A DNA stretch of 64,000 bases from Spirogloea muscicola. Its lineage: Eukaryota > Streptophyta > Zygnematophyceae > Spirogloeales > Spirogloeaceae. This document shows positions 21,436-32,811 of the stretch, one piece after another. A program made the translations under genes and the position numbers. Where the stretch lies: the NCBI GenBank assembly GCA_009602725.1, contig WELB01000138.1:62932-126931 (forward strand). Direction: 5' to 3'. A model generated the notes under the pieces. That model had not been told where the DNA came from, did no database searches, and saw nothing but the letters and a program-made list of their open reading frames with translations. The stretch's first letter is position 1. Each line of letters opens with the position of its first letter.

Positions 21436-21983
21436 NNNNNNNNNNNNNNNNNNNNNNNNNNNNNNNNNNNNNNNNNNNNNNNNNNNNNNNNNNNNNNNNN
21501 NNNNNNNNNNNNNNNNNNNNNNNNNNNNNNNNNNNNNNNNNNNNNNNNNNNNNNNNNNNNNNNNNNNNNNNNNNNNNNNNNNNNNNNNNNNNNNNNNNNN
21601 NNNNNNNNNNNNNNNNNNNNNNNNNNNNNNNNNNNNNNNNNNNNNNNNNNNNNNNNNNNNNNNNNNNNNNNNNNNNNNNNNNNNNNNNNNNNNNNNNNNN
21701 NNNNNNNNNNNNNNNNNNNNNNNNNNNNNNNNNNNNNNNNNNNNNNNNNNNNNNNNNNNNNNNNNNNNNNNNNNNNNNNNNNNNNNNNNNNNNNNNNNNN
21801 NNNNNNNNNNNNNNNNNNNNNNNNNNNNNNNNNNNNNNNNNNNNNNNNNNNNNNNNNNNNNNNNNNNNNNNNNNNNNNNNNNNNNNNNNNNNNNNNNNNN
21901 NNNNNNNNNNNNNNNNNNNNNNNNNNNNNNNNNNNNNNNNNNNNNNNNNNNNNNNNNNNNNNNNNNNNNNNNNNNNNNNNNNN
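21436..21983. other. 548-base assembly gap
   Basis: All bases are unknown. Both edges are GCC/GGC-rich, which explains the failure. It removes the 5' end of the PsbP-domain gene. Confidence 0.98.
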
Positions 21984-22151
21984 TTGGGCGCCGACGCCGT
22001 CGACGCCGCCGCCGCCGTCGCCGCGCTGCGGCGCGAGCGCGCCGCGCTGCTTGCAACGCTCGCCACCGCCGAGGGCCTCGCCACCGACCCCTACCCGCCC
22101 TTTCGCCCCGCCGTCGCCACCGCCGCCGCCGCCGCCAGGCCCTCGTAGTGG
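21984..22151 (+). CDS. Possible C-terminal coding fragment emerging from the gap
   Basis: In the plus direction the frame from the gap edge reads DAVDAAAAVAALRRERAALL, then TAEGLATDPYPPF, with a stop at about 22,146-22,148. This is more protein-like (helical, Ala/Leu/Arg) than the opposite strand, which is Arg or Gly runs. It could be the end of a short gene inside the gap, or a chance frame in GC-rich DNA. Confidence 0.25.
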
Positions 22152-22363
22152 CAGCCGTGAACGCGCCTCTTCTCCGCCGTGCTGTGGCGGCAGCAGCGAC
22201 GGGCTGCCGCGCTTGCTGGCGACGGCACTGCCGGCTTCGGGGTCACCGAGCAAGAAAGCGCCTCCGTGGCGGCTCGAGCCTCGTGTCTCGACATTGCAAA
22301 CCGCAAGCCTGAAGTGCCGTTGCCTCCGCCGCGTCGCCGTCAGGGCTCCGGCGGGCGCCGGCT

Positions 22364-22490
22364 GCTAAACCCTAAACCCTAAACCCTAAGCCTTGCGTGG
22401 CTCCCTGCCGGCGCCCTCTCCAGCGGGCTCCATACGGTCCCTAACCCTAAACTCGTTAACCTTAACCCCTAAACCCTACATCCCAAACCC
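22364..22490. repeat. Interstitial telomere-like repeat (CCCTAAA orientation)
   Basis: Three perfect tandem units of AAACCCT at 22,364-22,388, then degenerate CCCTAAC/CCCTAAA units to about 22,486. Confidence 0.75.
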
Positions 22491-24440
22491 CAAACTCTGA
22501 TTCAAGAATATGTTGAAATCGAGAAATCAACCTTAATGGTGGCCTTTCACCGGCAGCCGGCTTGGCATGCGGCTCGTCTACCGATCCGAAGACCGCACTG
22601 AAAACCTGTTGTTGCAGAGACAGCTCGGCGTGGGCTGCCTGTCAGCCTGTCAATCAGTGTCAGCCCCCGAATCTGCGCCCGAGCTCAGAGCGGAGCGGTA
22701 ACAGCCGCCGCCAAGTCGGTGAATTGCAGCTCGCATGTCACAGCATAATGATATCCATCCGATATCCGTCAGCGCTAACCCCCGGGAGCCCAGAGTGGAG
22801 TAATCGTAGCCTCTGACTCGAGTGGGCTGCTGCTGGCTTGGCACAGCGAGATTCTGTTTGACCGAGCACTCACTTTTGGCAGCGAGCAGCGAGCAGCGAG
22901 CAACTGGCAGCTGTGTACCGACTGTGTAGCGGCACATGGCCAGCCTTGCTTGAGAGGCCCAGAAGGCAAGGGGTTGCACTGCTCGCGACTTGGGGCTTGC
23001 CACGTTGCTGCAAGACATAGCAAAGGGTGCCGCTACCTGGCATAGATTTGCGCAGTCACTGATGGATTCAGTGGTGGTCGCACCCCGGCTTTACAACTGC
23101 AGGACTGACAATACTCTGTAGAAGGCCTCTTGTAACACTGTGATCGCTTGTCGAGATCCATGACTCTCTTGAGCTGGTGCAAGGTACTCTGGCTTCGGTC
23201 ATCTTTGCACACGATTTGCGCTGCTCATGACACTCACGGGCAAGATGGGAAGTCTCGAGCCACTGTTCAATGCTTGTCACAGACATGCCAGGCAGCGCCT
23301 CACTTTCTAAGGACTTCAACTCCGGCTCTAAGGACACAGTAGGAAAGAGCAGAGAGCATTGCATGCTGTGACAAGTGTCAGGACGGGAGGCAAAGAAGCA
23401 GTGGACTGTAGAGACAGAGAAGCTACAGGCGGTCTAAGCAAGTTGCCTTGCGTGTTGCAGTGTCTCCACAGTTATGATACTTGCAACCTATTTGTGCTGC
23501 ACCAACTCTGAAGGCAGGTGCATGGCTTTCTCATGAATAGAGTATGTGGTCAGTATCAGGAAAAGGAGGGCTGGAAGTATGCGCTTGAAGTTGGATTCAG
23601 AAGGTGAGAACACTTCACTCTAACCACAGTAATGACAAAGCTGTCAGGTTGGATTGCCATCCGCTGGATGCGCCCGCCTACGCCCTCAGCATGGCTAATG
23701 GGAGCTTCAAGAAGCGCGTAAATGACGTCGCACTATCTATTGACGCCGTCAGCAAGCATTCTGACAACAATGAGACTGATGTTCGCAGCTTTTTAGCCAC
23801 CAGATTGCAAAGTGCAGTCCCCCGGTTGCATATATACTTACTTTATGCCAATTTGACTATTCAAAGGGGCCCCGCAGACTGTGCAGAAGGGCAGGCTAAT
23901 GCTTGGCAAGGAGTCAGAAAGTGTGTCACAACATTACTGCCAAAAGTCAATGGGACTAACACAATTGCCTGGATGGCACAACGCTCATGAATGCCTTCTC
24001 CCAAGATGCTGCCTTCTGAAACTGTTGTGATCTGCTGTTGTAATCTGTTGGATCCGTAAAGGCGGACCTAGCAAGTGATGCCCCACACACCCTTGTCTAC
24101 ATCTTGTCACGCCTGGCAACAGGACTTGGGAAGACTAGCTAGCCGCCAAAGAGCTGGCGCTAATGCAATTTCCATCCTTGTGGTAAAGAAATAAAGCATG
24201 CCACATTGGACGATGCGACTACTGGGCAGCTGGGGGCAGGATTTCGATTTGCCGGACTCGGCAGGACGACCTGGGCTAGGACCCCAACTGGTGGACCAAA
24301 ACCACTGCTTACAGAGACTTACAGCTGCTGTTTGAGTTGAGGAAGATGGTGAATGCATGCTGACTAGGAGTTGTAAGGGGCAACTCAGAACTCAGAACTC
24401 AGAAACAGACAAGGCCAGGCCCCTAAACCTGGGCGGCCAT
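22491..24440. other. Region without recognisable gene
   Basis: No convincing coding segments on either strand. Notable small features are a GCGAGCA triplication near 22,883-22,900 and an AACTCAG triplication at 24,382-24,402, just beyond the 3' end of the CARM1-like gene. Confidence 0.5.
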
Positions 24441-24448
24441 ACCATCAT

Positions 24449-24526
24449 TTACAGGGGCTGCCAGCCTTGACTGGCGTACACTCCTTGGTACAGGCCCTGC
24501 TGCTGCTGCGACGACTGCGGGTGGGC

Positions 24527-24557
<31 letters not shown>

Positions 24558-27500
24558 ATCACCTGCGCAAGTCCGTAAAAGTTCGTAAATGAACTGGACA
24601 TTCACATTGATACACACTACTTGCATCACAGGTCCTAGTCTTTCGACAGTATAGTGATATGTATTTGCAGGGGAAAGCCCAGCAAGACCTGCTGGCTCCT
24701 ACCTGGGGCTGCTGTACTTGCTGATCCCACGTGTACGCGGGCGCCGTGGACATCCTATAGTACGGTTCCTTCAGGTCCAGCTTGCTGCTAGAGCTCTGTA
24801 ACACGCCCCCTTGCAAGGCTGGCAAAAAATTTGCCCGGAGCCAGGCCGGATCATCAAGAGGAAGTAAAACCACCGCAATGTGTAACAGAATGTGTAAGTA
24901 GAAGACAAGCCTCTGCAGTGGGCACCATGCTGCATGGTGCACCCTACCGAAGTCGGATACAAGTTTGCAATGGTTATTAGCTCACCTGACAAAGTGAGGT
25001 GGATTGCGTAGCTCTGGGACCGATGTGCAGTCATAAGCATCCTGCCAGTCACAATCTGGCCCGCCAGGACATAGAGCGGCTGGGGCAGGACGCACCGAAG
25101 CTGGTACCAGTGCGTGGTTGGGGAGCCAGGGGCTGTTGACAGCCATCTAGGCAATGAGCTGCACAAGCAGGCCCAAGTGGCAATGAAGCCTCAAAAGTGC
25201 CTGAAAACTGGAGCAATTAGGACATATCTCAAGAGCTAAATGTGATTCTGATGCAGGCCCTGAGAAGGGGCTGAGAAGCAGACCCTAGTGATGGGCAAAG
25301 GGAGCAGTGCGCAGATACTTATATAGGACCACAGGCAGACAATTGAAAGAGAAGGCAAGGCCTCACCTGCCATCAAAGAGCACGTCAAACCAGCACGCCA
25401 GGCCGTGTACGCGGGCGGCGGTGGCCGCTGTGAAGCTGAGCGGGATGTCGATCTCGTAGAGGTCCTCTTCCTGCACCATGCTAGGTCAAGCTACTGAGGT
25501 GAAGCTCAGCACGAGACCTGCATATAGTTTTCCATCACGTATCTGCATGGCATGCTACTACTCTTAAAGGGCAGCTGGGTGCCCTCCCATGTTAGCCAGT
25601 AGCATCAATTAGATTACAGAAATGCCCGCTTAAGCTGCTTCTTGAGCATATCAACGTGCACCAACAAGGAAACACATGTACTGCAAGAAGAGAAGAATTC
25701 AGTCATGAGAATCTACTACCTTAGCCTCTAAGAAGTTGATGACATGAACAATTGGAGGCGCTATGAGGATGCGCGGGTCGAATGCATCTACCACAGGCTG
25801 CAGGGCATGCAAGAAAGAGAGGAGGGTGCTTCAGAGAAGGTTGCTTTGTGAGAAAGTTCGAGGCACGCAATGGCACGGGCTAGCTATGACTTTGTGCATT
25901 ATATAATGACTCCGCGCTTTGATGCAGACCTATACTTAAGGGTTTACGAGATATGGTGGACCTAACCACTCCCGGAAAACTCCCGGAAACAACTCAGCAA
26001 GAACTGTCTCTCTGTGCTTGGTTAATTTCTCCACGAATCATCTAGTGATGACTGAAAGACGATTCGCGCAGAGATGGGCCAAATGCCTGCTGTTCGAACT
26101 CCGTCTACTGTAGCACAGATTTCCAGGTGGCCATGCTGGGTGAACCACCTGAGCAAAGTAACCACTGGAGGCGGCAGCATGGAGCGGCGTGAGGTCCACC
26201 CCATAGTAGCTCTGCTGCTGCCAGAAGAGCGCCTATCACAGAGGCCCAATGCGGCAGATCGCAGTAGCCAATAGCAGTTTGTAAGCCCCAAGCCTTTACC
26301 TTAGCTTCTGAGCTCTAGGCCTAGCAGCTAAGGTAATTCCTCAAGCATGTCAGCAGAAGCACATTCATAGCGCCTTATAGAAACATGTGTCTGCTGCTCT
26401 CCCAACCCAGTTCACAACTTCCACAAGCTCAGACTACCTACCTTGTTGGCCAGTTCCACAAAGAGGTACTCGTCAGAAAAAGGAGCCATGTAGATTCTGG
26501 TCACAAGGAGAGGACATCACCTCAGCCACCGCGTGCAACTAACACCTTCAGCAAAGTGACTGCTCGAGTTCGCATGGCCATTATGTATTTAGGAAGGGCC
26601 AAAGAACTGCCCATGTTATCACAATCCAGGCCAACTTTCCAGTGCCTGTGTTTCAGTGAAATATAACATAGGCGACTGGAGTGCGATTAATACAGGCAGA
26701 CTGGTAGTGCATCACCAATCTGAGTTGATGTTACCTGCCGACACTGGGGAACATCTTGCCACCAGGCTTGAGGAAGCGATCTCTGGCAATTATGTATGAC
26801 TCTAGCATGCGCTCATTGACGAGCAATGTACCTGCAGGGTGTATAGGCAGCCTATAGATTGGTGCTCGGCATCAGAAATTGCAATTTAAATGTTCTGGAT
26901 TGGCGGTGGATGAGGTTTTGCATAGACTGCACTTCTTGTACGCTCAGCTCTTACTCAGACCTTAATATACTTCACTCTAAAGCCCCAAGTCTCAAGCCTC
27001 AGCTGTATGTGATTGCATGGTTGGGCACAAATGTTGCTCAGCTGAGCCAGATCATTGACGTGCTAGTCCCATGCAGTCACGCAATAGAGGCCTCTTTCAG
27101 TAATGCCCACAAAGCTGCCAACGTTGCAGAGAAGACGCTTGGTGCCAACCTGTGTCACCTGGATGAAGGTGCACAAAATCGTCAGGAAGGTGAGGGCATA
27201 CCCATCGGCTCTGAGATGAGGATGTCCACCTTCTCTGGCAGCTCCACCTCCTCCACCTTGCCATGAAGTATCTGAAAGCAGCTCGCAAGTGAGGAAGCCT
27301 CGCCAGGATTGCGTCAGCAGCCCTACTCATGTACGTATCAGTAGTGCTTCCCAAAAGCCCAGGTTAATAAGAGCCCCTCAGCAGGACAAGAGCATAAGCG
27401 CAGCTAGAGCAGGAGAGCAAGCCGAGCAGAGCCCCGAGACTGACAAGCTGCCAGGACCCTGAATGCACGCTGGCAGATGACACGACATGACAAGGCAAGA

Positions 27501-28853
27501 GTTGCTACGTCTTGCAGCCCTCAGCAATAAAGCATCTGGCTTGGCCTGATGTTAAGTTTAAACCTCTAAACCCTGACCCCAGACTGGTGAGCTTGGGCTG
27601 CTGGAGCACCGGTGCTAGCTCACTGTGATACATTTGCCCAGTTTTGGGTTGCCAGCCATGAGCCGCCGCGCGTAGTCAGCCATGCTCGACGCCTCCACGG
27701 CGTACACGTGCCGTGCTCCAGCCTGCACAAAGGAATACTTTGTCAACAGTATCTCCTCAGCAGCTGCGACTTAACCGTGCTGGTGTGCTCATATACCTTG
27801 TGATGTTGTATAGAAGCATGACAAAAGAAGGTCGCAATATATCTAAGAATGCTTGGAAATACTTGGGTATCCATCAAGGATGTCAAGTATGTATCGAGAG
27901 CGTGCAGAGTTTGTTGCATTTATAATGAGCGACTTTGCGCATTGCCTGAGCTGCAAAGAGGGACAGGATGCCGCTGCCAGCGCCAACGTCCATGACCACC
28001 TTGCCTTCCAGGTCGCACCGATTCTCCACAATCGCCGCATAGTAGGTACCTGGGTTTGGAAGAGCTTAAGAGACCATGTCAAGCTTCAGAGCCGCATGGT
28101 CGTACCATAAGAGCGAGCCACTGACAACAGCCCAGCACTTTGATACTAGCCGAGTCTGACCAAGGCTACGAGCCTGGCTGCTGGAAGTCGTATGGCATGG
28201 TCAGCGGCTGGCATGCTGGCAATATACTGCCACGGTGTAGCGGGTGCACAGCAGACTGCCGCAGCGGGAAAGAGTACCCGTGCGGACGTAGTCCTGGAGC
28301 ATGTTCTGCTGGTGCAGCAGCTGGCCGTAGTAGTGGAAGTACATCTTGGCCGACGCCGCCTCGATCTTCGCCTCGAAGCGGTTTGCGGCAGCGGCGGCGG
28401 CTGGGGGAGCCGCGGTGCCGGACGCGACGGCACCATTGGCAAGCTTGGCTGTTGGGGAACGAGCACAGCAGGGGAGCAACGGACATTGCCAAAACAAGAG
28501 ACCGTAAGCTCATCGTTGGGAATAATCGAGAGAGTAATGGAGCAGTGAAGTGGTGAAGCTGAAGTGCGTGCAAAGTCCTCAAGCCGTGATTGCTTCTGGG
28601 CAGGTCTTCAGGGGATTGGCAGCCAGCGGCGGGAGGGTGCAGCGAGCTTGTTGTGATCAGTTATCAGTGATGATTGATTTATGTCCTTAAGAAGCACTGC
28701 ATGTCTGCACCATGCTGTATTCCCAAGCAAGGACGTGTACTCACCGCTGCCAGCGCGGCAGTCGTCGACCTCGGCCAGAAAGTCGCGGCTCGCGTCCTCT
28801 GTCGGGAATTGAACCAGGAACGTCCGCTGCGCCGCCCGGCGCGCGGAGAACCG
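24449..28853 (-). CDS. PRMT4: CARM1/PRMT4-type protein arginine N-methyltransferase
   Basis: Type I enzyme making asymmetric dimethylarginine on histone H3 and RNA-binding proteins, using S-adenosylmethionine; nuclear/cytosolic. Exons: 28,853-28,745, 28,448-28,278, 28,049-27,946, 27,722-27,624, 27,271-27,202, 26,831-26,735, 26,496-26,442, 26,232-26,149, 25,797-25,720, 25,470-25,367, 25,146-24,986, 24,809-24,703, 24,562-24,449. Motifs: [38 protein letters not shown] (AdoMet motif I), [13 protein letters not shown] with NERMLESY (catalytic Glu loop), [12 protein letters not shown], and [11 protein letters not shown] (plant CARM1 signature). The first listed exon encodes a PH-like N-terminal strand ([19 protein letters not shown]). 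A stop lies just upstream of it in frame, so the true start needs another exon or a base correction. The C-terminus is Gln-rich (ten consecutive CAG/CAA codons) and ends YASQGWQPL. The intron after 27,946 begins with GC. Confidence 0.94.
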
Positions 28854-28934
28854 TCACCGCCGCCGTCATGCGAGCAGCCAGACGCATAGCGGCGGCCGTC
28901 GAGGCGCTGCAAACGGGCCTCGCGGGAGCCGCTG

Positions 28935-29056
28935 GCAGGACCACCGGCTCGGCATTGAGCGCCAGCTCACCTCCGCCATGGCGGCGGCGGCGCCGCCGAC
29001 GGACCACAGCTGGACGCCTGGCCCGGCGCTGAAGCACTGCGTGCGATGCAGCGGCA

Positions 29057-29094
<38 letters not shown>

Positions 29095-29115
29095 TCTGAC
29101 GGCTGAGCCTTAGCG
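28935..29115. promoter_or_regulatory. Shared 5' region between divergent CARM1-like and ARMC8-like genes
   Basis: The two genes point away from each other with under 300 bases between recognised coding exons. The interval contains a roughly 11-unit GGC run (29,059-29,093) and short frames on both strands, so first exons of either gene may also lie here. No TATA-like element is evident. Confidence 0.4.
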
Positions 29116-29134
29116 GGGTGTGCGGTGCATCCAG

Positions 29135-29992
29135 GGTGGTGGAGATTTTGGCACGGGACAGCGCGTCGGTGCCGCTGGTGGTGCAGAGCGCGGCAGCGCT
29201 GGGCAGCTTCGCGTGCGGCACCGACGCCGGCGCGCAGGCCGTACTCGACTGCGGCGTCCTCCCGCACCTCCTCCGCACGCTGTGCAGCCAGGACAGCAAG
29301 GTGCGTACACCGCCGCGCCCGCCCACAAACATCCAGCTTGGCCTGGTTAATATAATCACTTCCTATCATGTGATAGATCCAAACTGCCAAACCCTGAACC
29401 CTGGTGGAAGGTAGTGAGCCCACTAAGTCTGGTGGGGCATGTCACGACGGCTGAGTCCGACGAGGCTTAAGCCCTGAAGCCAAACCCCTGGGGGCCGAGC
29501 TCGGGGCCCAGGTGGTGGAGGCCGGCGCGCGGTCGCTGAAAATGATCTTCCAGCCGGGCGCGCCGCCGCCGCGCCGCGACCTGCTGGACGGCGTCACGAT
29601 GGAGGCGGTGCTGGCGCTGCTGGCGTCGGGCGACGAGGCCGTCGCCGAGGTCGCGGCGCACGTCATCGCGCGCTGCTGCCGCAGCCACGAGCGGCAGGGG
29701 TCGGTGGCTGCCGCCGGCGGCCTGCCCGCCCTCGCGCGCCTCCTTGGCTCGCCGTTGTCCCGCCACCGCGACGCTGCCCTCGACGCCCTTGCCGCGCTCA
29801 CTGCCGACAACGACGAGCAGGCGCTTGCTCTCACCAGTGAGGGCCACCACTGCTGCCGCTGCCGTGGCATTGCCTGTGCTTTCGTCATTGTCATATGACC
29901 CGCTGTCGCTTCTTGCGCTGCGATCGACACCTGCAGGGCTTGACCAGGGCCGTGTGGTGGAGGGTGTCGTCGCGCTGGCCAAGCACTCGATG
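29135..29992 (+). CDS. ARMC8: ARMC8/Gid5-like armadillo protein, N-terminal part only
   Basis: ARMC8 is the armadillo scaffold of the GID/CTLH E3 ubiquitin ligase (about 670 residues in animals). Exons 29,135-29,300, 29,512-29,836 and 29,937-29,992 join in phase. Read-outs SAAALGSFACGTDAGAQAVL, CGVLPHLLRTLCSQDSK, GARSLKMIFQPG, VAAHVIARCC and ALDALAALTADNDEQ follow the order of human ARMC8 residues about 80-240 as I remember them. The third exon reads LDQGRVVEGVVALAKHSM and then meets the unknown base at 29,993. Nothing resembling the remaining 400 or so residues follows. Either the gene is truncated or sequence is missing at the join. The first exon(s) upstream are also unresolved. Confidence 0.72.
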
Positions 29993-29993
29993 N
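29993..29993. other. Single unknown base at a probable contig join
   Basis: It lies exactly where ARMC8 homology ends and a different, coiled-coil coding pattern in another frame begins. Confidence 0.6.
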
Positions 29994-32070
29994 GGCCGCG
30001 GCCTCGGCGCTGCCGTCGCCGAGCGCGTGGGCGCCGCCGAGGCCCGCGCGCGCGCCGTCGTGGATGCCTTCAACTCCGTCCTCCGCCGCCGCGCCCAGGT
30101 ATTGAACCCTAGCCCCCTAAACCCAAACCCTAAATCCCTAAACCCAAACCCATAGTAGGCAGCAGCGGCACAAGGCTCGCCGCCGTCGCCGCTGCAGTCC
30201 GCCATGGCTGCGTTGGGTGCACAGCTGGGCGCCCAGCTGGTGGTGGGTGCCCAGCTGTACCAGTCGCTTGGTCAGCTCCAGGATGCTCGGAATCCTTGCT
30301 TTGCCATCGCAATGCTGTGCCCTGAGCACTGGTCGCCGTATTGTCTATAGAATACTTGGTCGATGTATCAGATTGTGATTTTGAGAACACGGAACACACA
30401 ACGAGACCCGTTACTCGCCGACTTTGCCGCTGCTGGCGGCTGGCGCAGGGGCAGATGCGGGCCGAGGAGGGCGTGCAGGTCGCCAGCTTCCTCCTGGAGG
30501 TGGAGCGCGCCAAGCTCGCGGCTGTACGTGGCCAGGTACCCCCATGTCCAGCACTGTGGCCTCGGGACGGCCAGCGCCAGCTTGACTCTGGGTCACGAGC
30601 TTCTGGGTCGAGTGTACAGGTTAGGCACAATGTATGGGAAAGGCGTCAGGGTAAGGTTAAGGTGTCAGGGTAAGGGTTAAGGTAAGTGGGTACTCGATTC
30701 TAATAGCTCTAAGGTAAGACGAGGTGGTAACTGTGGCGGCTCTTGGGGCGGCGCGGCCGACCGGCCCCTGCAGATTGAGGCAAGGGACCGGGAGGCGCGG
30801 GAAGTGACGGAGCGGCAGCAGCGCCAGGAGCAGGCCGAGGCTGAGCGACAGCGCAAGGAGGTGAGCGTCACGCTCCGCCCCCCTTCTCGGCCTCGATCCA
30901 AGACTTTTATTTCCTCAATGTTCTGAAAGTTGTGACCATGTGGCCACCGGCTGAATATTACTGTCGTACGCCGCTGTCTTAAGCCCAAGCAGTGCATTGC
31001 TGCAGGCCGAAGCCAAGGAGAGGGCGCAGCGTGCCGCCGAGGAGCTGGAGAAGCTACGGCAGGCGCAGGCTGCTCAGTCAGAGCGCCTTCGTCGAGAGGT
31101 AGCAATCCTGCTGCACTGCTCTAACAGATGGACACTTCATACGTTCTGGCTCTGAAGGCCCACATAGATGACACCGACCAGATCCGTAGACCTAGTCCAT
31201 GTTGCAGCACCGCACGGCAACAATGAATGTTCTCTTACTGCCACCTTCTCTCATCCTGCGCATGCATGCTTCAAGCCCCCAACTAAGACAGACACTCAAT
31301 GCTGGACGTGTCCTGGCTGTCAATAAAGGCCAGTGCTGCCCATGTGCACGAGCGGCTGCGGCTAAATGTTAAGGCGTCGGCGCGAGCTGCTACTTCAAAT
31401 GCCGGTCATTTGCTTGTCACTCAACAAGGCCGCATAGCAGGTAGCGCCTCCTCAACCCTGAGCCACTTATGAGGGCTAGACCTCTTAAGTATGGATTCTG
31501 TCTGTGCGTGTTCTGCAAACGATTGTGGAAATCGTTCATCCAAACAATCAGACAAGTCATATGCAAGACAGATATTCTGTACAGCGAGTGGATGTTTCTT
31601 CTTCTAGCGCTGGGCACCTGCGTAGGAGTTGTTGAGGGTTGGAGGCTTGCGCAGATGTACAAGTGCTCAATGAGCAACTGCGGCGGGTAGAAGCGCCTGC
31701 ACCTTCAACAACCACAGCCAGGCAGCTGGAGATGGGCTCTGATGACGACGACGGCACTGGACACGACGAGGACAGCGGCAGTGAAGGAGCGGACGGTAAC
31801 GGCCCAACGAGAGGGGGTGATAAGGAGGAGGAGGACGACGAGGGGGAGGAGGATGACGGCGATGACGAGGAGGACGAAGGAGAGGAGGAGGTTGAGGTTG
31901 GGGGCGTAGGGAGGGAGCGGTGGGGCGACGAAGAGGGCGACGAGATTGTGGAGGAGATTTATGAGGACGAGGAGGAAGAGGCTGCTACCGCTGCTGCTGC
32001 TGCTGCCGCTGCCGAGGACGACGAGGGCAGCTCTGACGGCACGCTGCGCGGCGATGGGAGCAGTGACTAG
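29994..32070 (+). CDS. Coiled-coil protein with acidic C-terminal tail
   Basis: Exons 29,994-30,098, 30,450-30,524, 30,773-30,860, 31,006-31,101 and 31,645-32,070 have phase-0 boundaries throughout. The product reads AERVGAAEARARAVVDAFNS, QMRAEEGVQVASFLLEVERA, IEARDREAREVTERQQRQ, AAEELEKLRQAQAAQSERL and VQVLNEQLRRVEA, a continuous Glu/Gln/Arg/Ala coiled coil. A long Asp/Glu tail with an Ala run follows, ending at the stop 32,068-32,070. A coiled coil plus acidic tail is the architecture of the tethering factor USO1/p115 C-terminus, but no residue-level match supports that name. The 5' end is lost at the join. The last acceptor (TTGGAG) is weak, though it is the only one that keeps phase. Confidence 0.6.
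30105..30152. repeat. Telomere-like repeats inside an intron
   Basis: Degenerate CCCTAAA/CCCAAAC units directly after the splice donor at 30,098. Similar short runs are at 27,553-27,584 and 29,387-29,402, also in introns. Confidence 0.6.
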
Positions 32071-32811
32071 CCCTCTCAGTTTGCAGCACTTGAGACAGGC
32101 AGGTATGCTGTCTGTGTGCGTTCTGCATCGCGGGCTGGCAGTCAGGGCAGCATCCGTGCGGTGGCCTGCCTGGTGCCTGTTCGCGTGACTTGCAGCAGCT
32201 TTCCTGGGGTGCTCTAGGTGCGTACCCGCTAGCCGTTTGCCCTTCCGTGCCGTGCTTACATGGCACACCACAACCGCACGGCCAGCATTCTATACTGGCT
32301 CTGAATGCTAACTGTCTGCATGTAGACCCAAACTGCATGCTCACCATGTAATGTCTTTTGCAGCCGTGGCGACGTGCTCACCAAACTCTCGTGCTTGGAG
32401 AATTGCCACTACTGACAGTTTCATCAAAGAGGTGCACAAGTGGAAGGGGATGGTCGGCACCAGAAATTGCCTAGCAACCGAAGTATGGCTTCTCCTCTCA
32501 CAATCAACTAAAGCAGGGCTGGTGTTAGCATGCCTTGCATGCTTCTATTCACAAGCAGGGCGTTTGCCAGAAGTGACAAAGATGGTAGACTGCAAGCTGG
32601 ACTTCAACGTGATCATGTGCCTGTCTGAGGCAGGCAAGGGTCCCAAGACAAAGTGCGGCGTATCAGATGAGGTACCGCAAGTGGAAGGTGAAGAGGAAGG
32701 CTGGCCAATGTTAGAGCGAGGAGGGGAAAGGAATTGAGGTGCAGCGGATCATGTGCACGTCAGGACTCGATGAGCAATCTGCTCAGATGGTCTGCCAGTG
32801 GCTAGCTTGCA
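32071..32811. other. Intergenic region between convergent genes
   Basis: Holds the 3' untranslated regions of the coiled-coil gene (+) and CAND1 (-). A plus-strand open frame at 32,351-32,737 is not recognised and looks like chance. Confidence 0.5.

Noticed and set aside
21984-22312. Long open frames spanning the unknown bases on all strands
   Set aside because: They exist only because unknown codons contain no stops; the flanks are GC-rich low-complexity sequence.
30994-32070. Naming the coiled-coil gene USO1/p115
   Set aside because: Only the general architecture (coiled coil plus acidic tail) fits; no diagnostic residues were seen.
32351-32737. 128-residue plus-strand frame between two convergent genes
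   Set aside because: No recognisable domain, no splice context, and it lies where both 3' untranslated regions are expected.
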